Source of the DNA: Calothrix parasitica NIES-267
Lineage (GTDB): Bacteria; Cyanobacteriota; Cyanobacteriia; Cyanobacteriales; Nostocaceae
Direction: 5' to 3'
NCBI RefSeq assembly: GCF_002368095.1
Contig: NZ_AP018227.1
Coordinates: forward strand, 5,171,782-5,235,781
Length of the DNA stretch: 64,000 bases
Shown here: piece by piece, positions 37,426 to 47,368 of the stretch
Layout: every line of letters begins with the position of its first letter
Numbering within the stretch: the first letter of the stretch is position 1
Notes under the pieces: model-generated
Seen by the model: only the letters and a program-made list of their open reading frames with translations
What the model was told of the DNA's origin: nothing
The model's database searches: none
Program-made: the position numbers and the translations under genes

Positions 37426-39768
37426 CTAAACGAAGCTAATATCAGAATCGCTGATTCCGTTTGGTGTGTTGCTCACAACTGCAATCAAGTCAAACGTACC
37501 GTCTAAACTAAAGCTTTCGATTGTGGTTTGATTTCCTTGGGTATCAAATAAATAGTCGTTGGAGATAGCACCTAATTGAATAATGTCCTCTCCTGGAGTA
37601 AAGTCGCTGATGAAAGCAAAGTCAAAATCACCGTTACCTTGATAGAAGATGTTTTCAGAGTCTCCCAGTACGAAAGTATCCGCACCTCCACCCCCGGTGA
37701 TTTCATCAAAACCACCTTCACCGCTGAGTATGTTATTTTGAGCATTACCTATAATTACGTCATCTTGGGTTGTTCCGATTGCGTGTTGAAAATTTTCGAT
37801 AGTGAAAGTTGATGAACCCAGAAATTCATCATTGACAGTTAAACTGTTGCTAGATAAATCGGCGGTAATTGATGCACCAAAGTCTGATATAAAGAAACCA
37901 TCGATAGTATTATCCAATCCAGATGCTCCTCGGATAGTTTCAATATCGATAATCTCATCAACACCAGCAAAACCTTTTTCAACTATCCCTAAAGGGTCAA
38001 ATATTATAGCTTCATTGAGGTTACTATAATCGGCAACATCTATTCCAGTACCTCCATCCAAGATACTAAAACCATTACCGCTAGAAAGAGTATCGTTACC
38101 TGCATTACCTAGAATAATATCGTCCCCTCCATTACCAAAAATAGTATCGTTTCCTAAACCACCATTAAGGATTTCCGATTCTGAGGTACCTTCGTTAATT
38201 AGAGAAAAAGCATTATCCTGAATGATTGTAGTGTCTGTGTTTCGACGGATAATATCTGACAAAGTAGTGCTTTCTATTACGGCAATTTCTTCTGAACTAA
38301 AAACATTTTCGTAATAGAATCTGTCTCCATCTCTGAGATTTTCAAACTGTTGCGAAAGTACAGCAGCAACGCTTTCACCGACACTCGCACCTGGCAGTAA
38401 ATCTTCTGCGAGCATTCCCACAAAGAAGTCTATATCATCAACTGTTCCATAGAGTTCTTCTAAGGTTGCTTGCTTTTCCACATCCGAAGTAATTTCAGCA
38501 AAGCTGGTAACACGGTTCAAACCAAAGGATTCCCTAACGGTATTATAATCGGCTACACCATTGTGACGACCGCGTTGGATGTTAATGGCTGCTAAATCCC
38601 TTGCACTTACCGTACCGGGACGACCTGCACCAAACAATAAATTACGCACGTCGTCTATAATTTCATTGTCTACTTTTTGACTTTGAGTAGATGAAATTCC
38701 CCGTAAAATCGAGTCGATACCAGTTTCTTGGAGAACTTCACCCCTGGGAAAAAAGACTTCACTTAAAGTTAAATTACCTTCAGGAATCACCTCACCATTG
38801 TTATCCAGACGAGCAATTTCCGAACTCAACTGAGTATGTCCGAGACGAAAAGCAGCATTACTAAAAGTGCGGTCGATGCCAGGATTGATATTAGGGTTAT
38901 ATCCCGTATAATCAGATAAAGCATCATCACCTAATAAGGTTGGTAGATATTCGTTAAAGATAATTGACTGATATTGAGCGATGTTGATTTGTCTAGCACG
39001 TTGGAATAACTGCTCGTCACTCCATTCTGGATGTGCTTGGGTTAATTCGTCTGCGATACGATTGTGTTCGCGAACAAATATAGTATGGATGGAAGTAAGA
39101 ACAGTGTTTTCGTTTGCTCGAACATCACCAGCAACAAATAACTCTGTAGGGTCTTGACGGGTGGGGTTATCATTCTCTACAGTTCCATCATTGAAAGGGA
39201 GTAAATTACCTTCACTGACTTTGAGTTTACCTCCTTGATTACTGCGGAGAAATTTTGTCCTTTCTTCATCGGAACCGTAAATATTAGAACCGTCAATAAA
39301 AGCGGTAATTTCATTGGGTAGCTGACGGGGATTACTGGGGTCAGTTCCCGTACCCTCAATAAATAGAGAATCATCTACCCCAATGACAACATTACCATTT
39401 CCCTGTGGGTCTAAAAACGGGTCTCCTGTTGGTACTTGAATATTGATAGGACGGTTTGAATCTGGAGTTAAACTGAGGTCGTGGTCTAGTAATTGTCCAA
39501 ATCCCCAGGTTAAATTCGTTAATCCGTTGGGGTCGGGTATATCTTCTTGTTGCTGAGAAATCGCATTACTAATGGTGCGGGGGTTGGGACGGTTCTGTCC
39601 GGTTGGAGTAGAAAAACCATTGCTGTAAGCTAAAGGTGCGGTGTTGGTTAAGGGAGTTTCAGCAGCACCGTATTCTGGGTTTTGTAAGTTGTTACCAGTA
39701 CCGTCAATGGATTGGACTTCAAAATCACCATTGAGGAAGGGGTTGTTGTTAATTAATGGATTTTGCAT
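37426..39768 (-). CDS. Animal-type heme peroxidase with C-terminal RTX calcium-binding repeats
   Basis: The N-terminal 500 residues form an animal heme peroxidase: WGFGQLLDHDLSLT (distal His), the IFVREHNRIAD helix, and FSNAAFRLGHTQL (proximal His), in the order seen in cyanobacterial peroxidases. The rest has Gly/Asp-rich RTX nonapeptides (GGLGNDTIFG, GNGGDDIILG, GGGGADTFVL) and a typical RTX C-terminal block (SDFTPGEDII), implying secretion by a type I system. The frame extends to a GTG at 39807, but ATG 39768 (MQNPLINNNPFL) is likelier. The promoter-like element about 116-155 bp upstream includes a TGTATAG heptamer. It probably makes an extracellular oxidant. Confidence 0.85.
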   Translation of the reverse strand: MQNPLINNNPFLNGDFEVQSIDGTGNNLQNPEYGAAETPLTNTAPLAYSNGFSTPTGQNRPNPRTISNAISQQQEDIPDPNGLTNLTWGFGQLLDHDLSLTPDSNRPINIQVPTGDPFLDPQGNGNVVIGVDDSLFIEGTGTDPSNPRQLPNEITAFIDGSNIYGSDEERTKFLRSNQGGKLKVSEGNLLPFNDGTVENDNPTRQDPTELFVAGDVRANENTVLTSIHTIFVREHNRIADELTQAHPEWSDEQLFQRARQINIAQYQSIIFNEYLPTLLGDDALSDYTGYNPNINPGIDRTFSNAAFRLGHTQLSSEIARLDNNGEVIPEGNLTLSEVFFPRGEVLQETGIDSILRGISSTQSQKVDNEIIDDVRNLLFGAGRPGTVSARDLAAINIQRGRHNGVADYNTVRESFGLNRVTSFAEITSDVEKQATLEELYGTVDDIDFFVGMLAEDLLPGASVGESVAAVLSQQFENLRDGDRFYYENVFSSEEIAVIESTTLSDIIRRNTDTTIIQDNAFSLINEGTSESEILNGGLGNDTIFGNGGDDIILGNAGNDTLSSGNGFSILDGGTGIDVADYSNLNEAIIFDPLGIVEKGFAGVDEIIDIETIRGASGLDNTIDGFFISDFGASITADLSSNSLTVNDEFLGSSTFTIENFQHAIGTTQDDVIIGNAQNNILSGEGGFDEITGGGGADTFVLGDSENIFYQGNGDFDFAFISDFTPGEDIIQLGAISNDYLFDTQGNQTTIESFSLDGTFDLIAVVSNTPNGISDSDISFV

Positions 39769-39891
39769 GATAATTGGTTTAAATGAATAAATTGAGTTAA
39801 GAGCCACGTTATTGTTAAGACTGTTGGCTCTTTTTATTAATTACAGATTTTAAAAATCTGTAGTAGAAACAGTTGTTTTTGCTTCTGTTTA

Positions 39892-39922
39892 TATATAGTT
39901 TTGCAGAAATTTTAGCTATACA
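39892..39922 (-). promoter_or_regulatory. TGTATAG / CTATATA promoter-like element before the heme peroxidase
   Basis: TGTATAGCTAAA read from 39922, then CTATATA 24 bases from the start of the heptamer (17-bp gap). A palindrome ACAGATTTTAAAAATCTGT lies just downstream at 39843-39861. Confidence 0.7.
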
Positions 39923-40030
39923 GTTTTTGAAGAAAGATTTTGGTTAAAAAAAAGGTGTGGAATAATTTTCCACACCTGATGTAATGTTTAGTCAATTACT
40001 AATTAAATAATTATTAATGGTTTATTTTTT

Positions 40031-40333
40031 CTAGTAACGAACGAAAACTCTTCTCGGAACACGACGACATATTCGTACAACAGCCCATTTTTTTTGCTTG
40101 CTATTATAAACTCGTTTTTGGCTGCATACTACTACTGTGCGCGTAATCCAACGTCCCCGTCTGCGTCGTCTACATCCTCTTTGAGAACTTAAAGGTTCTT
40201 CGTTTTTAATAGCTTGATTTGTTGCAGTATTAGTAATCGAATGTTCGGGAGTTTCTAGTGCATAGCTTGCGAGACTATTTGTTGTTAGTAGTAGCATTGC
40301 ACCAGTTACAATTGCAGCTAGTTTGTTTTTCAT
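40031..40333 (-). CDS. Secreted Arg-rich peptide, copy 1 (100 aa)
   Basis: A standard signal peptide (AAIVTGAMLLLTTNSLASYA) precedes a short acidic and polar part and a very basic mature end with RRRRRGRWITR, VVVC and CRRVPRRVFVRY; the two Cys could pair. A near-copy is encoded at 45992-46294, and both share an almost identical leader with the promoter-like element. Cationic secreted peptides of this kind may be antimicrobial or signalling; that is inference. Confidence 0.65.
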   Translation of the reverse strand: MKNKLAAIVTGAMLLLTTNSLASYALETPEHSITNTATNQAIKNEEPLSSQRGCRRRRRGRWITRTVVVCSQKRVYNSKQKKWAVVRICRRVPRRVFVRY

Positions 40334-40402
40334 ATTTTCTCCTTTAGTAATTCTAGAAACTGTTGAGCATCGAGTTGAAAGGCTTTTTGATGCTTCTGAT
40401 AG

Positions 40403-40432
40403 TTAATAGGTTTGGAGAATTTTAGCTATACA
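40403..40432 (-). promoter_or_regulatory. TGTATAG / CTATTAA promoter-like element
   Basis: TGTATAGCTAAA from 40432, then 16 bp to CTATTAACTATC. The block down to the ATG is shared with the copy at 46364-46393. Confidence 0.65.
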
Positions 40433-40596
40433 GTTTTGAAAAGATGAATAAGTAAAAAACCGCAGCACAAAGTTATTTATTACTTATTCAATTATGGAAT
40501 TCTGATAAACACTTATTTAATGCTGTTAAACCATCGTTAATTTTGGTAAAACTTTTTAGAAATTAACAAGAGAGTGTTTATGAAGTTTTTTTGTAT

Positions 40597-43500
40597 TTAT
40601 CTATCTAGTTTTGGGGGTTGCTGTGGAGGTATTTGTGGGGGCTGTTGAGGTATTTGTGGGGGCTGTTGAGGTATTTGTGGTGGCTGTTGAGGTATTTGTG
40701 GTGGAGGTGAAAGTAAAAAGTCCTTACGTGACTTCTTTATCTCTATAGCTACTACTTCGGGGTTATCATCTAATTTTTTAGTTAGGGGGTTAAGGTCAAT
40801 ATTTGCATCGAATTGCTGTGCTTTTCTAAACTTTTCTATAGCACCTTCTAAATCACCTGTTTGTGCTAATAGCCCTCCTTGACGAACAAGAGATGGTGCT
40901 GTAGGTTTTGCGGCTACTACTTCGGGGTTATCATCTAATTTTTTAGTTAAGGGGTTAAGGTCAATATTTGCATCGAATTGCTGTGCTTTTCTAAACTTTT
41001 CTATAGCACTTTCATAATCTCCATTTTTTGCTAACTCTTCACCTTTTTGAACAAAAGTAGAAGCCGCTGCGGTAATTATTTCTGGATTTTGACAAACTTT
41101 CAACTCTTCAAATTTCTTGGGATGCTCAATTAAATAATTTTGAAGTTTATTACAACCCCGTGTTAGTAAGTTGTCAAAATTCCAATTCCACAGTTTTACT
41201 GTATTATCCTCTGATGCGGTGGCAATGGTTTTTCCGTCTGGGCTAAATCTCACTTCATTAACCGAGGATTTATGTCCTTGAAGGGAGTGGAGAAGTTGAC
41301 CATCTACTGACCACAGTTTTACTGTATTATCCTCTGATGCGGTGGCAATGGTTTTTCCGTCTGGGCTAAATCTCACGTCATGAACCGAGTCTTTATGTCC
41401 TTGAAGGGAGTGGAGAAGTTGACCATCTACTGACCACAGTTTTACTGTATTATCCTCTGATGCGGTGGCAATGGTTTTTCCGTCTGGGCTAAATCTCACG
41501 TCATGAACCGAGTCTTTATGTCCTTGAAGGGATTGGAGAAGTTGACCATCTACTGACCACAGTTTTACTGTATTATCCTCTGATGCGGTGGCAATGGTTT
41601 TTCCGTCTGGGCTAAATCTCACGTCATGAACCGAATCTTTATGTCCTTGAAGGGAGTGGAGAAGTTGACCATCTACTGACCACAGTTTTACTGTATTATC
41701 CTCTGATGCGGTGGCAATGGTTTTTCCGTCTGGGCTAAATCTCACGTCATGAACCGAATCTTTATGTCCTTGAAGGGAGTGGAGAAGTTGACCATCTACT
41801 GACCACAGTTTTACTGTTTTATCGTGTGATGCGGTGGCAATGGTTTTTCCGTCTGGGCTAAATCTCACCTCGTTAACCGAGGATTTATGTCCTTTAAAGG
41901 TATTGAGAAGTTGACCATCAACTGACCACAGTTTTACTGTTTTATCGTTTGATGCGGTGGCAATGGTTTTTCCGTCTGGGCTAAATCTCACGTCAAAAAC
42001 CCAGTTTTTATGTCCTTGAAGGGAGTGGAGAAGTTGACCATCAACTGACCACAGTTTTACTGTTTTATCTTCTGATGCGGTGGCAATGGTTTTTTCGTCT
42101 GGGCTAAATCTCACCTCAGTAACCGAGTTTTTATGTCCTTGAAGGGAGTGGAGAAGTAGACCATCTACTGACCACAGTTTTACTGTATTATCCCATGATG
42201 CGGTGGCAATGGTTTTTCCGTCTGGGCTAAATCTCACCTCAGTAACCGAGTTTTTATGTCCTTGAAGGGAGTGGAGAAGTAGACCATCTACTGACCACAG
42301 TTTTACTGTTTGATCAAGAGATGCGGTGGCAATGGTTTTTCCGTCTGGGCTAAATCTCACCTCAGTAACCGAGTCTTTATGTCCTTGAAGGGAGTGGAGA
42401 AGTTGACCATCAACTGACCACAGTTTTACTGTTTTATCGTTTGATGCGGTGGCAATGGTTTTTCCGTCTGGGCTAAATCTCACCTCAGTAACATAGTTTT
42501 TATGTCCTTTAAAGGTATTGAGAAGTTGACCATCTACTGACCACAGTTTTACTGTTTGATCAAGAGATGCGGTGGCAATGGTTTTTCCGTCTGGTCTAAA
42601 TCTCACGTCAGTAACCGAGAATTTATGTCCTTTAAAGGTATTGAGAAGTAGACCATCTACTGACCACAGTTTTACTGTTTTATCGTTTGATGCGGTGGCA
42701 ATGGTTTTTCCGTCTGGGCTAAATCTCACCTCAGTAACCGAGAATTTATGTCCTTGAAGGGAGTGGAGAAGTTGACCATCTACTGACCACAGTTTTACTG
42801 TATTATCTACTGATGCGGTGGCAATGGTTTTTCCGTCTGGGCTAAATCTCACGTCAGTAACCGAGAATTTATCTCCTGATAAGGTATTGAGAAGTTGACC
42901 ATCTACTGACCACAGTTTTACTGTATTATCTACTGATGCGGTGGCAATGGTTTTTCCGTCTGGGCTAAATCTCACTCCTCTAACCGATTTTTTATGTCCT
43001 GATAAGGTGTGTTTAGCTTCCGAGCGCAAATTAATCGGTTGATGCAAAGCTATATTAACTTTCTGCTTAATATGTTCTGGTATCCATTGATGCCACCAAC
43101 TTGTCTCTAGCAATTGCTTGGCTTTGAGCGCTTCAAATTGTGCATCTGCATAATTCTCTAAATTCAAAGAGATTTTTGAAGTCGCAATTGAACTATTGAG
43201 TTTCTCTTGTGTTGCGTTTATCTGCGCTTTCACTCCATAAAACCCAGCAAACCCAGTAGCTAAAGAAGCTGCTACCAAACCTCCAGAAAGCCATTTAATA
43301 GCACGTTTTTGTAATCGTACTTTTTCCTTTTCTTCCTTATCCCGCTTCTCCAAACTCTCTTGAATAAACTTTCTTTGAGAATCGCTCAAATACTTCCGAT
43401 ATTTCTCATCATTTAACCAACCTTCTGCTTCACCTAAACCAGCACCGCTTAATAAATAATCGCGATTGTGTTTCTTATCTTCCCATTTAACCACTTCAAA

Positions 43501-45807
43501 CTGCAATCTTTCCTGCCAAATCCGAAACCGACGATTACTTTGTATCCACTCTCGCAACATCCCCCATTCCCGAATCAAAGCTTCATGAACAATCTCTACC
43601 GTTTTCTGTTGACTACTTTCATCCCAACCAGTCACCACCAAACGATTATTAGCTAAAAATTCCACCAAACCCCAATTATCTTCCCCAACTTCCCCACGGG
43701 TAGCTTTACGCTTGGTATCTTCCGTACCTTCCCCCGGACTAATCAACTGAATAAATATGCGTTCGGCTTTTTCTTTATCCGCAGCGGATAAGGGGTTGAG
43801 TATACCATCAGCATACTTCGCCAAAGCTTGCTTCAAACCGCCAATTTCCTTATAAGCTTGATGGGTAAGATACCATTTATCGTGTTTCTCCCACAGCAGC
43901 GACAAGGTAAACTCTAATAAAGGTAAACTTCCGGTTTGATTTCCTAGCTCATCAATTAATTTATCAGCTAAACCCGACTCCAATTCCACTTTCATCTTTG
44001 CTGCTGGTTGTTCTATTACAGCACGCAATTCTTCTTCATTCATGGGAGAGGAATTATAAATTCCCTGCTGTAAAGCATCGCTAAATTCACGGTGAGAAAT
44101 TGCATGTCCGTAAAAATCAGCCCTTAATGTGAATATCAAACAAAAATTTGCTGCGTGTTTGACTGCGTAGAGTAATGTATTTAAGAATGATTGCTGTTGT
44201 GCTTCTGGGGTTAAGGTGTAAAGTTCTTCAAATTGGTCGATTATTAATATGAAACGCTGTGATGTTAGGTTTCTCAAGTCTTCAACAAACCTGCATAATG
44301 CTTTCTCATCATCTTCCAAGTTGACTGCTAATTCTAATTCTTCCAATCTACTACTATTACTACTTACCTGTGTTTCCTTGGGTAAACTTTTCAAAGCCAC
44401 AGCTAAACCATCAAAAGGATTACTCCCCGGACGGAATGATACAATCTGCATATGGGCTTCTCGTAACCGAGGAACCAAACCCGCAAATACTACCGATGAT
44501 TTTCCGCTACCAGAAGCCCCAATTATCGGAACCAAAGATTTAGTATTTACCGCTGCGAATAACTCTGTAACAAACTTCTCTCTACCAAAAAAGTATTGTG
44601 CATCTTCTTCCCCAAATGCAGATAAACCTTGATAGGGGCTGTCAGGAAGTTTACCAGTTAATCCTCCCAAGTCTTCCCATAATGGTGGCTCATCTTTAGT
44701 ATTTACACAGATAATCGGTAGCCAATTTAATCCCGGTATTTGGCTTGTTGAACCTTTAGTATTTGTAAATTCTTTAAGTTTGATTCTTGCATCTCTCACC
44801 GAATCAAACAAAGATTTTCCTTGGGAATAAGAACTCAGAAAATACTCAATAAATTCCCGAGCAATTTTATCTGGTACGGGTTCTCGCCAAACAATGATAT
44901 AAGGTAAATTTATTTTTGCAAATTCGTGAGCTAAACCTAAACCTTCACAGGAATTGAAGATAGCTATTTTCAAACCTTTGTTGATAGCTTCGTGGAAAGT
45001 ATTTATAACTTCTTCCAAGCTCAAATTATCATCTTCGTTTATTTTAAAATATCCAGTCGTAGAATTTTTGTCACTATTACTATGACCGCTATAAAATAAA
45101 ATATCACAGGGTTCATCCCACAGTTGCTTCAAATCCTGAAGCTGTGGTTGTTCAAGATGAATAAGTTCTGCTCCCCGTTTTTCCAGCTTTTCTATTTCTT
45201 TCTTATCTCCTTCAACCCCTTCTTTAATATTTTCAACATCACCAAATATACTTGTAATTTTAACTCTTCTAAACATGCCATCATCGACAACAGATGGAGT
45301 ATTTGATTCAGCTTCACTAAGGCACAGAGCAGCTTCTAAAGCATAACAATCCGGAAAATAATCCCATTCGCGCCAAGGAATTTTATGTAAGGTTTCTGCA
45401 ATAGTTTCTGATTCAATATTTTGAGTATTGACAACAAAGAAAATCTCTGAGTTTGATTCTAATTCTATTACCTTTTCTAACTCAGATTTTACAGGAAGAA
45501 GCCATTGATTGACTTGATTGCGGAGAATTTCAACATATTTATGACATTGTTCTTTTGAAGAAGGGATATTTTTGTTTCCTGCCTTAAAACCTTTTGTAGA
45601 AAAATATTCTGAATCTGTACCTTCTACTAAATTGTAATAATTTTCTTTCCAACAATTGTAAGAATCTTGTATTTCCTTGATTAGGGGTAGCTCAAATTCC
45701 AACTCTGTAGAATTCTGCGTATCAGTTACACTTGCTTGGACTTTAAAATTACCAGCATCTTTAGATGGGCTAGCGTAGCTGAACCTTAAATTTACCAGTA
45801 CTTGCAT
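40597..45807 (-). CDS. CHAT-nSTAND1-WD40 giant, copy 1
   Basis: The frame is open to 45873, but AAGGAT lies seven bases before ATG 45807 (MQVLVNLRF). That start matches the N-termini of the two other CHAT-STAND proteins here, so I use it (1736 aa). Order: N-terminal CHAT domain with His242 (YSGHSN) and Cys287 (NSCEG), then an nSTAND1 NTPase (PYQGLSAF, Walker A GASGSGKSS with Lys436, Walker B LIIDQFEELY). A transmembrane segment near 850, fifteen WD40 repeats, a short duplicated TPR-like unit and a Pro/Gln tail follow. STAND NTPases oligomerise on sensing a signal through their repeats, so this is an NLR-like switch with a caspase-like effector. It lies 185 bp after the Arg-rich peptide gene at 45992-46294 and probably shares its promoter. 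Confidence 0.9.
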   Translation of the reverse strand: MQVLVNLRFSYASPSKDAGNFKVQASVTDTQNSTELEFELPLIKEIQDSYNCWKENYYNLVEGTDSEYFSTKGFKAGNKNIPSSKEQCHKYVEILRNQVNQWLLPVKSELEKVIELESNSEIFFVVNTQNIESETIAETLHKIPWREWDYFPDCYALEAALCLSEAESNTPSVVDDGMFRRVKITSIFGDVENIKEGVEGDKKEIEKLEKRGAELIHLEQPQLQDLKQLWDEPCDILFYSGHSNSDKNSTTGYFKINEDDNLSLEEVINTFHEAINKGLKIAIFNSCEGLGLAHEFAKINLPYIIVWREPVPDKIAREFIEYFLSSYSQGKSLFDSVRDARIKLKEFTNTKGSTSQIPGLNWLPIICVNTKDEPPLWEDLGGLTGKLPDSPYQGLSAFGEEDAQYFFGREKFVTELFAAVNTKSLVPIIGASGSGKSSVVFAGLVPRLREAHMQIVSFRPGSNPFDGLAVALKSLPKETQVSSNSSRLEELELAVNLEDDEKALCRFVEDLRNLTSQRFILIIDQFEELYTLTPEAQQQSFLNTLLYAVKHAANFCLIFTLRADFYGHAISHREFSDALQQGIYNSSPMNEEELRAVIEQPAAKMKVELESGLADKLIDELGNQTGSLPLLEFTLSLLWEKHDKWYLTHQAYKEIGGLKQALAKYADGILNPLSAADKEKAERIFIQLISPGEGTEDTKRKATRGEVGEDNWGLVEFLANNRLVVTGWDESSQQKTVEIVHEALIREWGMLREWIQSNRRFRIWQERLQFEVVKWEDKKHNRDYLLSGAGLGEAEGWLNDEKYRKYLSDSQRKFIQESLEKRDKEEKEKVRLQKRAIKWLSGGLVAASLATGFAGFYGVKAQINATQEKLNSSIATSKISLNLENYADAQFEALKAKQLLETSWWHQWIPEHIKQKVNIALHQPINLRSEAKHTLSGHKKSVRGVRFSPDGKTIATASVDNTVKLWSVDGQLLNTLSGDKFSVTDVRFSPDGKTIATASVDNTVKLWSVDGQLLHSLQGHKFSVTEVRFSPDGKTIATASNDKTVKLWSVDGLLLNTFKGHKFSVTDVRFRPDGKTIATASLDQTVKLWSVDGQLLNTFKGHKNYVTEVRFSPDGKTIATASNDKTVKLWSVDGQLLHSLQGHKDSVTEVRFSPDGKTIATASLDQTVKLWSVDGLLLHSLQGHKNSVTEVRFSPDGKTIATASWDNTVKLWSVDGLLLHSLQGHKNSVTEVRFSPDEKTIATASEDKTVKLWSVDGQLLHSLQGHKNWVFDVRFSPDGKTIATASNDKTVKLWSVDGQLLNTFKGHKSSVNEVRFSPDGKTIATASHDKTVKLWSVDGQLLHSLQGHKDSVHDVRFSPDGKTIATASEDNTVKLWSVDGQLLHSLQGHKDSVHDVRFSPDGKTIATASEDNTVKLWSVDGQLLQSLQGHKDSVHDVRFSPDGKTIATASEDNTVKLWSVDGQLLHSLQGHKDSVHDVRFSPDGKTIATASEDNTVKLWSVDGQLLHSLQGHKSSVNEVRFSPDGKTIATASEDNTVKLWNWNFDNLLTRGCNKLQNYLIEHPKKFEELKVCQNPEIITAAASTFVQKGEELAKNGDYESAIEKFRKAQQFDANIDLNPLTKKLDDNPEVVAAKPTAPSLVRQGGLLAQTGDLEGAIEKFRKAQQFDANIDLNPLTKKLDDNPEVVAIEIKKSRKDFLLSPPPQIPQQPPQIPQQPPQIPQQPPQIPPQQPPKLDR
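41190..43010 (-). repeat. Fifteen WD40-coding repeats of about 123 bp
   Basis: Units share GHK-SV--VRFSPDGKTIA and TVKLWSVDGQLL. Several are identical except at one or two residues (HKDSVHDV occurs four times), indicating recent tandem expansion of the beta-propeller sensor surface. Confidence 0.9.
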
Positions 45808-45991
45808 CCCCATATCCTTATCTTCACAGCCCTGCGAAAATTTGAGACTCTGGGACATTAATATACTTACCATTTGTAATATTTGAAACCTAATCTAATA
45901 ATTCTTTACTTTTTGATGTAATACGATACAGAAATATACGTGTGACATTAATCCTCTAATTCAACTTGCAGATTTTTTTATTAAAGTAATT

Positions 45992-46294
45992 CTAGTAACG
46001 GACGTAAACTCGTCTCGGAACACGACGACATATCCGCACTTTAGTCCATCTCCTTAATCGGTTGTTATAAACCCGTTTTCTACTACACACTGTTACTCTT
46101 CGGGTAATCCAACGTCCCCGTCTGCGTCGTCTCCATCGTCTTCTAGCAATTAAAATTTCTTCATTTTTTGCTGTTGGATTTGTCGGAGTATTAGTAATCG
46201 ATTGTTCGTGAGTGTTAAGTGCGTAGCTTGGTAAACTATTTGTTGTTAATAATAGTATTGAACTAGTAATGAGTGGAGCTAGTTTGTTTTTCAT
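45992..46294 (-). CDS. Secreted Arg-rich peptide, copy 2 (100 aa)
   Basis: Like the 40031-40333 copy: signal peptide (LITSSILLLTTNSLPSYA) and a basic end with RRWRRRRRGRW and CRRVPRRVYVRY. The Trp and Arg content is higher here. It is the first gene after a TGTATAG element and is followed 185 bp later by the CHAT-nSTAND1 giant on the same strand. Secreted peptide followed by CHAT-STAND is also the order at 56628-58623. Confidence 0.65.
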   Translation of the reverse strand: MKNKLAPLITSSILLLTTNSLPSYALNTHEQSITNTPTNPTAKNEEILIARRRWRRRRRGRWITRRVTVCSRKRVYNNRLRRWTKVRICRRVPRRVYVRY

Positions 46295-46363
46295 TTTTTC
46301 TCCGTTGGTAATTCTAGTAACTGTTGAGCATCTGGTTGAAAGGTTTTTTGATGCTTCTGATAG

Positions 46364-46393
46364 TTAATAGTTTTGGAGAATTTTACCTATACA
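46364..46393 (-). promoter_or_regulatory. TGTATAG / CTATTAA promoter-like element
   Basis: TGTATAGGTAAA from 46393, then 16 bp to CTATTAACTATC. It is nearly identical to the copy upstream of the first Arg-rich peptide. Confidence 0.65.
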
Positions 46394-46465
46394 GTTTTTG
46401 AAATTCTTTCTCAACCGTGTTCTCTATAAATCTATAATTATAAATATATAAATCCGGGTGTCATA

Positions 46466-47287
46466 GTGAGTAAAGATAACGTTTGTAAGTTATTAGCAGA
46501 AAAATATCCTGATGATTTTGCTCGTTGGTTAATAACTGTAGAATCACCAGTAAAAGTCTTGAAAACAGAATTGAGTATCGAACCAATACGAGCAGATTCT
46601 GTTACTTTTCTACAAACAACGAACAGAATTCTGCATATTGAGTTTCAGACTACAACAAAATCTAAACCTCCAATTCCCTTTCGGGTGTTAGATTATTTCG
46701 TGAGATTGGTAAAACAATATAATCTTCCAGTTACCCAAGTAGTTATCTTTCTGCAAGAAACAAGTAACGAAATTGCTTTTACTGAAGAATATGTCAATGA
46801 AATGACAACCCATCGCTACCGAGTCATACGAATGTGGGAACAAGATTCTACAATGTTTCTTAACAACCCAGCGTTACTACCTCTTGCACCCTTAACACGG
46901 ACAGATTCTCCCGAACAGTTGCTATCCCAAGTAGCCCAAAGTGTTGCTAAAATTCCTAGTAGGGAATCAAGACAAGAGATAGCAGCATATACGGAGATTT
47001 TAGCAGGTTTAAAATTTGAGAAGGATTTAATTCGTAAGTTTTTAAGCGAGGATATTATGCAAGAATCAGTTATTTATCAAGATATTGAACAAAAAGGAGA
47101 AGAAAAGGGAAAGCTTTCATTTTGTATGCTTTTGCTCAATCAACGTTTTGGTGAGTTGGAATCATCTATTGTTGAAAAAGTTGAAGTTTTGTCTGTTGAG
47201 AAGCTAGAAGCTTTAGGTGTGGCTTTGTTCAATATTTCTGAAATGGATGGTTTGATTACTTGGTTGGAGGAAAACGCTAATTCATAG
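46466..47287 (+). CDS. Rpn family recombination-promoting nuclease / putative transposase (DUF4351 C-terminus)
   Basis: 273 residues; GTG start at 46466. The N-terminal PD-(D/E)XK-like core has R-A-D-S-V-T, I-L-H-I-E-F-Q-T and a helix F-R-V-L-D-Y-F-V-R-L. The C-terminal part reads LSFCMLLLNQRFGELESSI, the DUF4351 block. The family cleaves DNA and is thought to promote RecA-independent recombination in E. coli Rpn proteins. The gene is divergent from the Arg-rich peptide operon and is not obviously part of it. Its ACTIVE-site E-x-Q is present, so it may be functional. Confidence 0.75.
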   Translation: MSKDNVCKLLAEKYPDDFARWLITVESPVKVLKTELSIEPIRADSVTFLQTTNRILHIEFQTTTKSKPPIPFRVLDYFVRLVKQYNLPVTQVVIFLQETSNEIAFTEEYVNEMTTHRYRVIRMWEQDSTMFLNNPALLPLAPLTRTDSPEQLLSQVAQSVAKIPSRESRQEIAAYTEILAGLKFEKDLIRKFLSEDIMQESVIYQDIEQKGEEKGKLSFCMLLLNQRFGELESSIVEKVEVLSVEKLEALGVALFNISEMDGLITWLEENANS

Positions 47288-47368
47288 TAATTAGTAGTTC
47301 ATTTCATTTAATTTAACGGGTTTTCTCTCACACCCAACCGGGAATGCAATTACCGGTCTAATAGCCCA

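Noticed and set aside
45916-45936. TGTATCG-like box before CHAT-STAND 1
   Set aside because: The -35 half is changed and no matching -10 lies at the right distance; the gene is more likely read from the element at 46364-46393.
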